In this document: positions 1 through 5,815 of the stretch, piece by piece | Position numbering within the stretch: the stretch's first letter is position 1 | How the letters are laid out: each line of letters begins with the position of its first letter | Assembly (NCBI GenBank): GCA_964639765.1 | Contig: CAZXEN010000048.1 | Location: 1 to 8,446 of the forward strand | Reading direction: 5' to 3' | DNA: 8,446 nucleotides | Origin: Scybalousia_A sp964639765 | Lineage (GTDB): Bacteria; Bacteroidota; Bacteroidia; Bacteroidales; P3 | Notes under the pieces: generated by a model | What the model was told of the DNA's origin: nothing | The model's database searches: none | What the model saw: the letters and a program-made list of their open reading frames with translations, nothing else | Translations under genes and position numbers: made by a program

Positions 1-365
1 AACGGGTTCTGTTTGTTTGGATGACCAAAAAGTGAATAAATAGAACCCACCTTATTAGCAACATCCATAAAAGATATTTTACAATGGTCAAAGTCTAACC
101 ATATAGCGGAAAGACCTTTTACATTATCATTGCTCCTTGGTTTATTAATATCAACAGGAACAACGAAATTGAACCAACCATTGCTTGCTTTAAGAGTTTT
201 TAATTTTTTTTCTCTATCTTCCACTATTTTTGGATTTTTTAGGAAGATTTCAAGTTCTTCAACAGTTATTTCTTTACTGCTGAGAATCTCATTACTTGGG
301 TAATACCCTTTCTGAGATTCAAAGGCACTTTTGCCTTGTGTTAATTGAATTTTTGATAAATTCAT
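1..365 (-). CDS. N-terminal part of a possible VirE-N/BT4734-like (primase-type) protein, cut by the window edge
   Basis: An open frame of 121 codons runs from an ATG at 365 (read leftward) to the edge without a stop, so only the N-terminus is visible. The protein starts MNLSKIQLTQGKSAF and is a mixed charged, soluble-looking sequence with no signal peptide. Residues about 45-95 have a pattern of basic residues and LK, then a hydrophobic strand, then R/N-rich residues, then LSAIWLDFDHC. This resembles the N-terminal domain of Bacteroidota VirE-N/BT4734-like proteins, in which a hydrophobic strand leads into a D-x-D (here DFD) after an 'LK...G' segment. The match is from memory and weak. A good promoter lies upstream (449-480), supporting expression as an independent gene. 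A nearby HU-HIG gene fits, because the two families often sit close together in Bacteroides accessory regions. The coding call is firm; the family call is tentative. Confidence 0.6.
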   Translation of the reverse strand, partial: MNLSKIQLTQGKSAFESQKGYYPSNEILSSKEITVEELEIFLKNPKIVEDREKKLKTLKASNGWFNFVVPVDINKPRSNDNVKGLSAIWLDFDHCKISFMDVANKVGSIYSLFGHPNKQNP

Positions 366-448
366 AATATAAAAATTTAATAATTAAAAATTTCACTTCT
401 TTTCTGGGGCATCGTTTTCTTCCCCCCCTTTTTAAAAGGGTATGGATG

Positions 449-480
449 CAAAAGTATAATGAAAATTTCGCACAAACAAA
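449..480 (-). promoter_or_regulatory. Bacteroidota primary-sigma promoter for the leftward gene
   Basis: On the minus strand TTTG (480-477), exactly 20 bases, then TACTTTTG (456-449) match the Bacteroidota consensus TTTG-N19-21-TAnnTTTG. Transcription would start near 441-443, giving a leader of about 75 bases before the ATG at 365. The leader begins with a CCCTTTT/AAAAAGGG inverted repeat and a run of seven G (complement of C 422-428). Confidence 0.7.
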
Positions 481-519
481 TAATAAAAAGGTGGTTACTT
501 GCGTTTTCACTTGCATAAA

Positions 520-1113
520 ATGTTTATAAACCCAAACCCAACAAAAGCTATGATAAGTATCGAAATTAAAGAAAGTTTTTTCGGATATTTCCGTGACCCC
601 TTAAACAAAGGTAAATATATAACGGTAACTTTTTACTTTGAAGGTTATGATGACAAACAACTTCGTAAGGGTCGTATAACAAATTTACTAAGTGATAATC
701 TCCTTTGCTATTTATCACCGATAGAAATGCTAACAGGAGATAACTATAAAAACTTCCAAGCTTTAGTAAGGGAATTGATAGAAGCAAATTTTATGAAAGA
801 TAACGGGAAGAACCCTCCTACATATAGGTGGAAATTCTCACAAGGAGCATTAGCTGTATTAATGTTAGGAGTTATAAAATACTATTTTAAAGTTAAACCA
901 AAAAAAATTGAGTATGAAATTTTTAGTGATACTTTTTGCATAAAAAAGCGTACGCTTACACCAGAAGAAATAAAAAATCTAAGTGCCTACAAAAACAGAT
1001 TTTCCCAAACCAACACAGGAAGAAAACAGGTTTTTGATATTATCTTAAAAAAACATGAGATAAACGTTGATGAGATATACAACGATATAAAAAACAGAAA
1101 AAAAGTAAAATAA
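520..1113 (+). CDS. Hypothetical protein, unrecognised, about 197 residues
   Basis: I do not recognise this protein. It is a soluble, Lys/Asn/Tyr-rich sequence with no signal peptide or obvious membrane helix; one modestly hydrophobic stretch (GALAVLMLGVIKYYF, around residues 108-122 from the ATG at 520) is probably a buried helix. The first part (SIEIKESFFGYFRD, then ITVTFYFEGYDD) looks like beta strands; the second half is helical and ends in a basic tail (KNRKKVK). The frame is open from a TTG at 499. I prefer the ATG at 520 because TTG starts are uncommon and no ribosome-binding site favours 499; an ATG at 550 (MISIEIKES) is also possible. It is divergent from the leftward gene, with no clear promoter in between on this strand, and 154 bases upstream of the HU-like gene. 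Position beside an HU-HIG gene suggests an accessory or mobile-element role, but nothing in the sequence shows a function. Confidence 0.7.
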   Translation: MFINPNPTKAMISIEIKESFFGYFRDPLNKGKYITVTFYFEGYDDKQLRKGRITNLLSDNLLCYLSPIEMLTGDNYKNFQALVRELIEANFMKDNGKNPPTYRWKFSQGALAVLMLGVIKYYFKVKPKKIEYEIFSDTFCIKKRTLTPEEIKNLSAYKNRFSQTNTGRKQVFDIILKKHEINVDEIYNDIKNRKKVK

Positions 1114-1172
1114 ATAAAAACAAAAACCATACAAAAAACAACAAAAAAAATGTAAAAAAAAGTGAAAAAAGA

Positions 1173-1204
1173 TTTGGTAGTTAGAAAAAAATGTTGTATC
1201 TTTG
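1173..1204 (+). promoter_or_regulatory. Bacteroidota primary-sigma promoter for the HU-like gene
   Basis: TTTG (1173-1176), 20 bases, then TATCTTTG (1197-1204): a complete match to the -33/-7 consensus. Predicted start near 1211 leaves an A-rich leader of about 57 bases with no Shine-Dalgarno before the ATG at 1268. The promoter shows that the HU-like gene need not depend on the gene ahead of it. Confidence 0.8.
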
Positions 1205-1267
1205 CATGGTAAACAAAAGAGGTTTACACAATAACATATTTATTAACCAAAAAATACCAAAACAAAA

Positions 1268-1681
1268 ATGAGTGTATTGTACAGTATTTGTAAACAGACC
1301 GTTACTACAGGTCACAATCCAGGTCAAAAGTACCTGGCAAAAGTATTCTCACCTTCTTCAATAGATGAGAATCAGTTAGCAGATGAAATAGCAGCAGCTA
1401 CAGCCTTAACAAGAGGTGATGTAAGAAACGCATTGTCAGCTCTTTGCGAAGTAATCAAAAGATACAACGCAAACAGTGTTAGGGTTAAGCTTGGTTCTTT
1501 GGGTATCTTTTCGCCTGCCATTAATGCCCAAGCCAAAGCTTCCCTTGATGATGTAACAGATTCTACCATTAAAAGAGTCTATACAAAATTCAGACCTTGT
1601 GTTGAACTTACCAAAGCTATGAAAAGTGCTGGAGTAAGATTGCGTATCAAGGATAATAAAGGTTATCAACAGCCTGAGTAA
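1268..1681 (+). CDS. HU/IHF-like DNA-binding protein (HU-HIG type)
   Basis: A 137-residue protein of the HU-like family common in Bacteroidota (HU domain fused to the short HIG-like C-terminal extension). The opening MSVLYSICKQTVTTG forms the first strand. Residues 32-68 (SIDENQLADEIAAATALTRG and the following helix DVRNALSALCEVIKRY) are the two-helix dimerisation part of an HU fold. Residues 71-85 (VRVKLGSLGIFSPAI) match the strand bearing the family's 'LGxLGxF' signature. The basic segment around 102-110 (KRVYTKFRP) and the C-terminal AGVRLRIKDN complete it. Classical HU is about 90 residues, so the extra length is the expected extension. The expected role is nucleoid or local DNA architecture binding; in related species these genes often accompany VirE-like genes of accessory elements. 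It has its own promoter and terminator, so it is probably monocistronic. Family call is confident; DNA target unknown. Confidence 0.88.
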   Translation: MSVLYSICKQTVTTGHNPGQKYLAKVFSPSSIDENQLADEIAAATALTRGDVRNALSALCEVIKRYNANSVRVKLGSLGIFSPAINAQAKASLDDVTDSTIKRVYTKFRPCVELTKAMKSAGVRLRIKDNKGYQQPE

Positions 1682-1727
1682 CAACAACAAAAACATCCTA
1701 TTTTACATTTTATCTGTATTTGTTCAA

Positions 1728-1761
1728 GGACGGTATCACACGAAAAAGATACCGCCCTTTT
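1728..1761 (+). terminator. Intrinsic terminator of the HU-like gene
   Basis: Arms GGACGGTATC (1728-1737) and GATACCGCCC (1748-1757) pair over 10 positions with a single mismatch around a 10-base loop, and TTTT follows at 1758-1761. It sits 46 bases after the stop codon. The T run is short, but the stem is strong for this AT-rich DNA. Confidence 0.75.
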
Positions 1762-1764
1762 GTT

Positions 1765-1810
1765 CTGCCTGCCTGCCTGCTTTTCCTGCCCGCCCGACAG
1801 GCAGGCAAGC
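1765..1810. repeat. GC-rich palindromic repeat with CTGC tandem
   Basis: Four tandem CTGC units (1765-1780) form the left arm of an inverted repeat: 1767-1779 pairs with CAGGCAGGCAAGC at 1798-1810 with one mismatch, around an 18-base C/T-rich loop. It is the most GC-rich spot of the left half and stands out against the AT-rich background. Right after it comes a run of eight A, not T, so it is not an obvious terminator for rightward transcripts. It resembles dispersed REP-like palindromes seen between genes in many Bacteroidota genomes; copy number elsewhere cannot be seen here. Confidence 0.7.
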
Positions 1811-1818
1811 AAAAAAAA

Positions 1819-1850
1819 CTTGTCCAATACAATATTTATTATTAAGTTTG
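1819..1850 (+). promoter_or_regulatory. Probable promoter of the secreted M1 peptidase gene
   Basis: CTTG (1819-1822, three of four bases of TTTG), 20 bases, then TAAGTTTG (1843-1850, full match to TAnnTTTG). Predicted start near 1857 gives a short, A-rich leader of about 29 bases without Shine-Dalgarno before the ATG at 1886. Confidence 0.6.
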
Positions 1851-1885
1851 CACTTTGTTTACAGATAAAAAAAACATAAAAAGAT

Positions 1886-4186
1886 ATGAAGAAAATATTG
1901 TTTGTTATATGCTTTTCAGTATTGTTTTTCAGTACTAAAGCACAAGATTTTAACGTACTGCACTATGGTATTACACTAAATGTAGATAACATCACAAAGG
2001 AGCATAACGGATACACTGATATAAGTCTTACGAGCAGTGCTATAAGTATAGAACTTATGTTAAAAAACCACAGTGTGGATAGTATAGTGGATATGAACAC
2101 ACACAATGCTCTGGAATACACCTACGACAACCTAAGGATTAACATAGTACTACCCATTCAAAGTACTGATAATTACAACATAAGGGTATATTATCATGGT
2201 GGTGAAGTAGTGGAAAACAACTCTACTGCTTGGGGTGGAATACACTATGAAAACAATATGGTATATACTATGGGTGTAGCTTTTGCAGACTATCCCCACA
2301 GCTATGCAAGAAGCTGGTTTGCAGTACATGAGACTTTCACAGATAAGGCTACATACAATATAAACATCAGAACAAGAAACAATGTAAAACCCGTATGTTC
2401 AGGCGTTTTGGATAGTATAAGCACCGAAAATGACTATCATACCTTCCACTATTCCCTTTCACAACAAACTGCTCCTTATCTTGTAGCCATAACTATAGCG
2501 GATTTCTACGAATATACAGATACAATACACTCTGCTACATACAATTACGACCTGCCTCTGAGTGTTCATTATATCAATCCCAACCAAAGAGAGGTTATAG
2601 AAAATATGTTCAGCAACATCTCTCTTGCTTTTGATACTTTGGAAAAAAGTTTCGGCAGGTTTGCTTTCAACCGCATAGGCTATTGTGTTACACCTTTGGG
2701 AAGTATGGAACATGTGGATAATATCTCCCTCGCTTCAGGTGTTTTGACTGGTGATATGGACGGTATGTCAAACATAGTGCATGAACTTGGGCATTCATGG
2801 TTTGGTAACAACATAACATGCTCTGAGGAAAAAGATATGTGGTTGAACGAAGGTTGGACTACTTTCACCACAAGACTCTCATTGTCTGCTATATATGGAG
2901 AAAAACAATGCAGGGATTTCTTTAGAAACTCTCACGAAAAAGTACTTTCCAAAGTAGTACTGAATGAAGGTTATTTTCCTGTAAATCAACCTGACAGCAC
3001 ACAAACCTACAGTTCCACAGTATATGATAAGGGTGCTTTGATAACCATATCCTTGAAAGAATATTTAGGTGATGATTTGTTTTATGAGGCTGTAAGGGAG
3101 ATGATAAACACATATCAGTTTTCCAATGTTAGCAGTCAGATAGTTAAGGATTTTCTTTCACAATATACAGGCAAGGATTTAACTCCTTTTTTCAATTCCA
3201 TGGTATATTCTTCCTCCACTCCACACTACAGCATAGCAGAAAAAAGTTTCAACAACAATTCTGCAACTCTAAAGATATGCCAGAGGGCTTATCCAGATAA
3301 TACAAAGACTCTCTCATATTCACGTATGCCTGTTACTTTCTTTGATGAAAACTACAACGAATACAAGACCTTTTTTGAGTTCTCTGGTACAGAAAGCGAG
3401 GTGGTTTTTGACAATCTCCCTTTCTCTCCTGTAAATGCTATGTTGGACTATGATGAAGAGTTTATGGACCTTACCACCGATTATGCCCAAATGATAGAAT
3501 CAAAGGATACCACATATCAGTTTCCTAACACTTATTTCAGGTTACATACCAATGATATTCAGGACAGTATGCTTGTAAGATGTACCCTCCATTGGATAGG
3601 AGCAGAAGAAGAAGAAGACCTGCCTTATGGTGTTAAATGCCTATCACAACAGCATTATTGGAGTATTGAAGGAGTAAATATGGACAGCCATAACATACAA
3701 GGTCTGTTCAGATATGAGGTAAGCAGCGTACCCAATGCTTTTGATACCACTCTTGCAAAGGATTACACCCAAAGAGATTCGCTTATACTCTTGTATAGAC
3801 CAACGAGCAACTCACCTTGGACACTTATGCCTTTCACACCTGTTTCTTCAAGCAAAGGATATATGAAGAGTGATATGCTTTTTGAGGGTGATTATATAAT
3901 GGCTTTGGGAGATAGGCAGGCAGTAGGATTGAACAGCAGCATGGATAACGATGAACAACGTGTAAGGGTATATCCTAATCCTGCTGAAAATATGATAACA
4001 ATAGAGTGCTTCAGAAATCAGAAAGCAGTACTTTATTCTATAAACGGAAAAATGCTCAAGGAATACTCACTTAATAAAGGTATGAACAAAATAAACCTTG
4101 GAAAATACAAGGAAAAAAGTTTTATAATAAATTTCTTAGATGATAAAAACAAAGCCTATCTATCTAAGATAGTGATAAAAAAATAG
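1886..4186 (+). CDS. Secreted M1-family zinc metallopeptidase homologue with T9SS type A sorting domain
   Basis: A 766-residue protein. Residues 1-19 are a Sec signal peptide (MKKILFVICFSVLFFSTKA), likely cleaved before Q20. Residues about 20-230 look like the N-terminal beta domain of M1 aminopeptidases, including a WGG segment near 116-118 and the RSWF stretch at 142-145 that in relatives continues 'PCxD' but here reads AVHE. The catalytic domain has HELGH at 299-303 and E322 in WLNEGW, an exact HExxH-18-E zinc site. Y380 in VYDKGA is a candidate for the catalytic tyrosine. The usual GxMEN exopeptidase motif appears as GSMEH (272-276), with Asn replaced by His, so true aminopeptidase activity is less certain. 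After a beta-rich region, residues about 692-766 (beginning VRVYPNPAENMITIE) form a T9SS type A C-terminal sorting domain, implying export across the outer membrane to the cell surface or medium. The ECF sigma gene starts 88 bases downstream, with no terminator seen between, so partial co-transcription is possible. Confidence 0.9.
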   Translation: MKKILFVICFSVLFFSTKAQDFNVLHYGITLNVDNITKEHNGYTDISLTSSAISIELMLKNHSVDSIVDMNTHNALEYTYDNLRINIVLPIQSTDNYNIRVYYHGGEVVENNSTAWGGIHYENNMVYTMGVAFADYPHSYARSWFAVHETFTDKATYNINIRTRNNVKPVCSGVLDSISTENDYHTFHYSLSQQTAPYLVAITIADFYEYTDTIHSATYNYDLPLSVHYINPNQREVIENMFSNISLAFDTLEKSFGRFAFNRIGYCVTPLGSMEHVDNISLASGVLTGDMDGMSNIVHELGHSWFGNNITCSEEKDMWLNEGWTTFTTRLSLSAIYGEKQCRDFFRNSHEKVLSKVVLNEGYFPVNQPDSTQTYSSTVYDKGALITISLKEYLGDDLFYEAVREMINTYQFSNVSSQIVKDFLSQYTGKDLTPFFNSMVYSSSTPHYSIAEKSFNNNSATLKICQRAYPDNTKTLSYSRMPVTFFDENYNEYKTFFEFSGTESEVVFDNLPFSPVNAMLDYDEEFMDLTTDYAQMIESKDTTYQFPNTYFRLHTNDIQDSMLVRCTLHWIGAEEEEDLPYGVKCLSQQHYWSIEGVNMDSHNIQGLFRYEVSSVPNAFDTTLAKDYTQRDSLILLYRPTSNSPWTLMPFTPVSSSKGYMKSDMLFEGDYIMALGDRQAVGLNSSMDNDEQRVRVYPNPAENMITIECFRNQKAVLYSINGKMLKEYSLNKGMNKINLGKYKEKSFIINFLDDKNKAYLSKIVIKK

Positions 4187-4274
4187 GGTGTAAAACCTTT
4201 GTATCAAAAAAAAATTAAAAAAAAACGTGTTTCAATGTTAACTTTTTACACAAAAAAGTTGTTTATATATATAG

Positions 4275-4844
4275 ATGGGCAGTGAGGAAATAGAGAACAT
4301 AACAAGCCTTTGCAAAAAAGGTGATATGAATGCTAAAAGGCAACTCTTCTTACTATACAGTAAGCAGTTGATGTTTGTATGCCAGAGGTATCTTGCTACG
4401 GATGAAGAATGTACCACAGCTCTCACTGATATATTCCTGCGTATATATGATGCTTTGGAAAAATATGAGTATCACGATGAAAAAAGCCTATACAAATGGG
4501 TTAGAACAATAGCTGCCAACTACTGCATAAACGTACTGAAACAAAAAAGAAGAATGTTCAAGAATGCAATCATCAGTACTTACAAAGAAGAAGAAGATAA
4601 CCACATATATGAAGGACTACACGATGATTATACACAGGAAGAACTGATGAAATGCCTTAGAAACACACCCGACAGATTGAGGCTGGTGTTTAATATGTAT
4701 GCTATTGAAGAACTGAGTATAAAAGAGATAGCCGCAAGACTTGAAACAAAAACAAACACTATAAAGGTATATATTACCAGAGCAAGACACCGTTTAGAAA
4801 AAGAACTTTTGGAGATAAAAAAAACAAGAGAAAAAAAACAGTAA
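4275..4844 (+). CDS. ECF-type RNA polymerase sigma-70 factor
   Basis: A 189-residue protein with the two-domain layout of extracytoplasmic-function sigma factors. Residues about 11-92 are region 2: KGDMNAKRQLFLLYSKQLMF, then TDIFLRIYDALEKYEY, then SLYKWVRTIAANYCINVLKQ, matching the family pattern of core-binding helices and the W-x-x-x-I-A-x-N -10 recognition segment. Residues 122-180 are region 4, with the helix-turn-helix at about 148-173 (SIKEIAARLETKTNTIKVYI) and the usual RARHRLEKEL end. Acidic residues in the 103-121 linker separate them. It would direct RNA polymerase to a specific regulon. The next gene begins 3 bases after its stop and encodes a membrane protein with an anti-sigma-like N-terminus, the usual arrangement for a sigma/regulator pair. 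No clear primary-sigma promoter is visible upstream; autoregulation is possible but not shown. Confidence 0.93.
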   Translation: MGSEEIENITSLCKKGDMNAKRQLFLLYSKQLMFVCQRYLATDEECTTALTDIFLRIYDALEKYEYHDEKSLYKWVRTIAANYCINVLKQKRRMFKNAIISTYKEEEDNHIYEGLHDDYTQEELMKCLRNTPDRLRLVFNMYAIEELSIKEIAARLETKTNTIKVYITRARHRLEKELLEIKKTREKKQ

Positions 4845-4847
4845 AAT

Positions 4848-5687
4848 ATGGATATATACAAGCTTTTTAAGGATAAAACAAGCGAAGGGCAATCCAATGT
4901 GGAAGAAAGTGTTTGGCAGAACATAGAAAACCATATACAGGGTTCCACTGCAAAAGACTTTCCTAAGCAGAACAACTCCCAAAGTATGCTTTCAAAGGTT
5001 TGGAACAGCATATCCCTGCCTGCGAAGACTGTTATAGGTTTTTTGACTGCTGCTGTGGTAGGTACAGCTGTTATGGTGGTAGTAAACAACTCTATGGAGG
5101 ATAAGGATATGGATAACAGCTTTGTTACAAAAAACACCGTTTCCACTACAGAACAACAAGAGGAAAAAACATCACAAGATAACAACACCCTATACACAGA
5201 TAACACTCATATATATAACCCAAAGGACTCTGCAAGAAAGGAAAAAGAACCTGTTTTTGATATATCAGATGATGATAACGCATATACATTGGACAACAAC
5301 TACCACCCTGCCCCTCCTTCAAGGATAGAGAACAATCCAAAAGAAACACCTGCTCCAAAAAACACAGCAAAGGAACAAAAAACACAGGAAAAAACCTCTC
5401 ATAACCAGCCTGACACACTAAAGAAAATAGATATAAAGATACCTAACTTCATAAGCCCTAATGCTGATGGAATAAACGACTGTTTTAACATAAAGAACAT
5501 AGAACTATACCCAGACAACACCCTAATAATCAAGGATAGGCAAGGTAAGGTGATATACAAACAAGGTCATTACAATGGTGGTTTTTGTGGTGAAAACTGC
5601 GTTGTTGGCACCTATTTTTATATCCTCAGCATACGTTTCAACAACAAAACACAGACCTTCACAGGCACTTTGGAAATATTAAGATAA
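4848..5687 (+). CDS. Single-pass membrane protein: putative anti-sigma N-terminus with CHU_C/gliding-motility C-terminal domain
   Basis: A 279-residue protein in four parts. Residues 1-59 are cytoplasmic; the opening MDIYKLFKDKTSEGQ...VWQNIENHI resembles the short N-terminal segment ('LFK.KL...VW..I...L') of Bacteroidota proteins encoded next to ECF sigma genes. Residues about 60-80 (VIGFLTAAVVGTAVMVVV core) are one membrane helix. Residues 81-195 are a polar Lys/Thr/Asn/Pro-rich, probably disordered linker. Residues 196-279 are a CHU_C/gliding-motility-associated domain: PNFISPNADGINDCFNI, YPDNTLIIKDRQGKVIY, then GTYFYIL and a final TGTLEILR, the family signatures of T9SS type B sorting domains. 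Oddities: no cleavable signal peptide; C212, C247 and C251 occur in this domain, and the usual Trp of 'N.WDG' is replaced by GGFCGENC. Translation is probably coupled to the sigma gene (3-base gap). Sigma-binding is inferred from context, not shown. Confidence 0.82.
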   Translation: MDIYKLFKDKTSEGQSNVEESVWQNIENHIQGSTAKDFPKQNNSQSMLSKVWNSISLPAKTVIGFLTAAVVGTAVMVVVNNSMEDKDMDNSFVTKNTVSTTEQQEEKTSQDNNTLYTDNTHIYNPKDSARKEKEPVFDISDDDNAYTLDNNYHPAPPSRIENNPKETPAPKNTAKEQKTQEKTSHNQPDTLKKIDIKIPNFISPNADGINDCFNIKNIELYPDNTLIIKDRQGKVIYKQGHYNGGFCGENCVVGTYFYILSIRFNNKTQTFTGTLEILR

Positions 5688-5707
5688 AAAAAACTTTTGA
5701 TATATCT

Positions 5708-5749
5708 CCTTAATTTATAAGGTATTAATAATTTCTTAGTATTTTTTTT
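5708..5749 (+). terminator. Weak candidate terminator after the sigma/regulator operon
   Basis: CCTTA (5708-5712) and TAAGG (5718-5722) can pair around a 5-base loop, with an AT-only neighbourhood and a run of eight T at 5742-5749. The stem is short and the T run is 19 bases away, so this is only a possible terminator. Confidence 0.22.
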
Positions 5750-5755
5750 GCATTT

Positions 5756-5789
5756 TTTGTATATAGATAAAAAAAAGTTATTAATATTG
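5756..5789 (+). promoter_or_regulatory. Weak promoter candidate for the histone-like gene
   Basis: TTTG (5756-5759), 22 bases, then TAATATTG (5782-5789, one mismatch to TAnnTTTG). The spacer is slightly long, so this is less convincing than the other promoters in the window; it would start transcription around 5796, close to the ribosome-binding site. Confidence 0.35.
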
Positions 5790-5801
5790 CAGAAAATTTT
5801 T

Positions 5802-5807
5802 AAGGAG
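5802..5807 (+). promoter_or_regulatory. Shine-Dalgarno AAGGAG
   Basis: AAGGAG ends 8 bases before the ATG at 5816, an ideal position. No other gene in the window has such a site, and Shine-Dalgarno sequences are generally rare in Bacteroidota. It fixes the start at 5816. Confidence 0.7.
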
Positions 5808-5815
5808 TTTTAATA

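Noticed and set aside
319..516. 65-codon minus-strand frame starting MQVKTQVTTF
   Set aside because: It overlaps the promoter, leader and first codons of the better-supported leftward gene in another frame and is mostly AT-rich intergenic DNA.
499..519. TTG start for the unrecognised gene
   Set aside because: No ribosome-binding site or family alignment supports it, and ATG codons follow at 520 and 550; kept only as an alternative.
4194..4201. AACCTTTG as a -7 promoter element for the sigma gene
   Set aside because: It misses the first T of TAnnTTTG and has no TTTG 19-21 bases upstream.
4628..5206. 192-codon open frame on the minus strand across the sigma and regulator genes
   Set aside because: It overlaps two well-supported genes on the other strand, is Ser/Leu/Val-rich as expected for antisense of Lys/Thr-rich coding, and has no recognisable domain.
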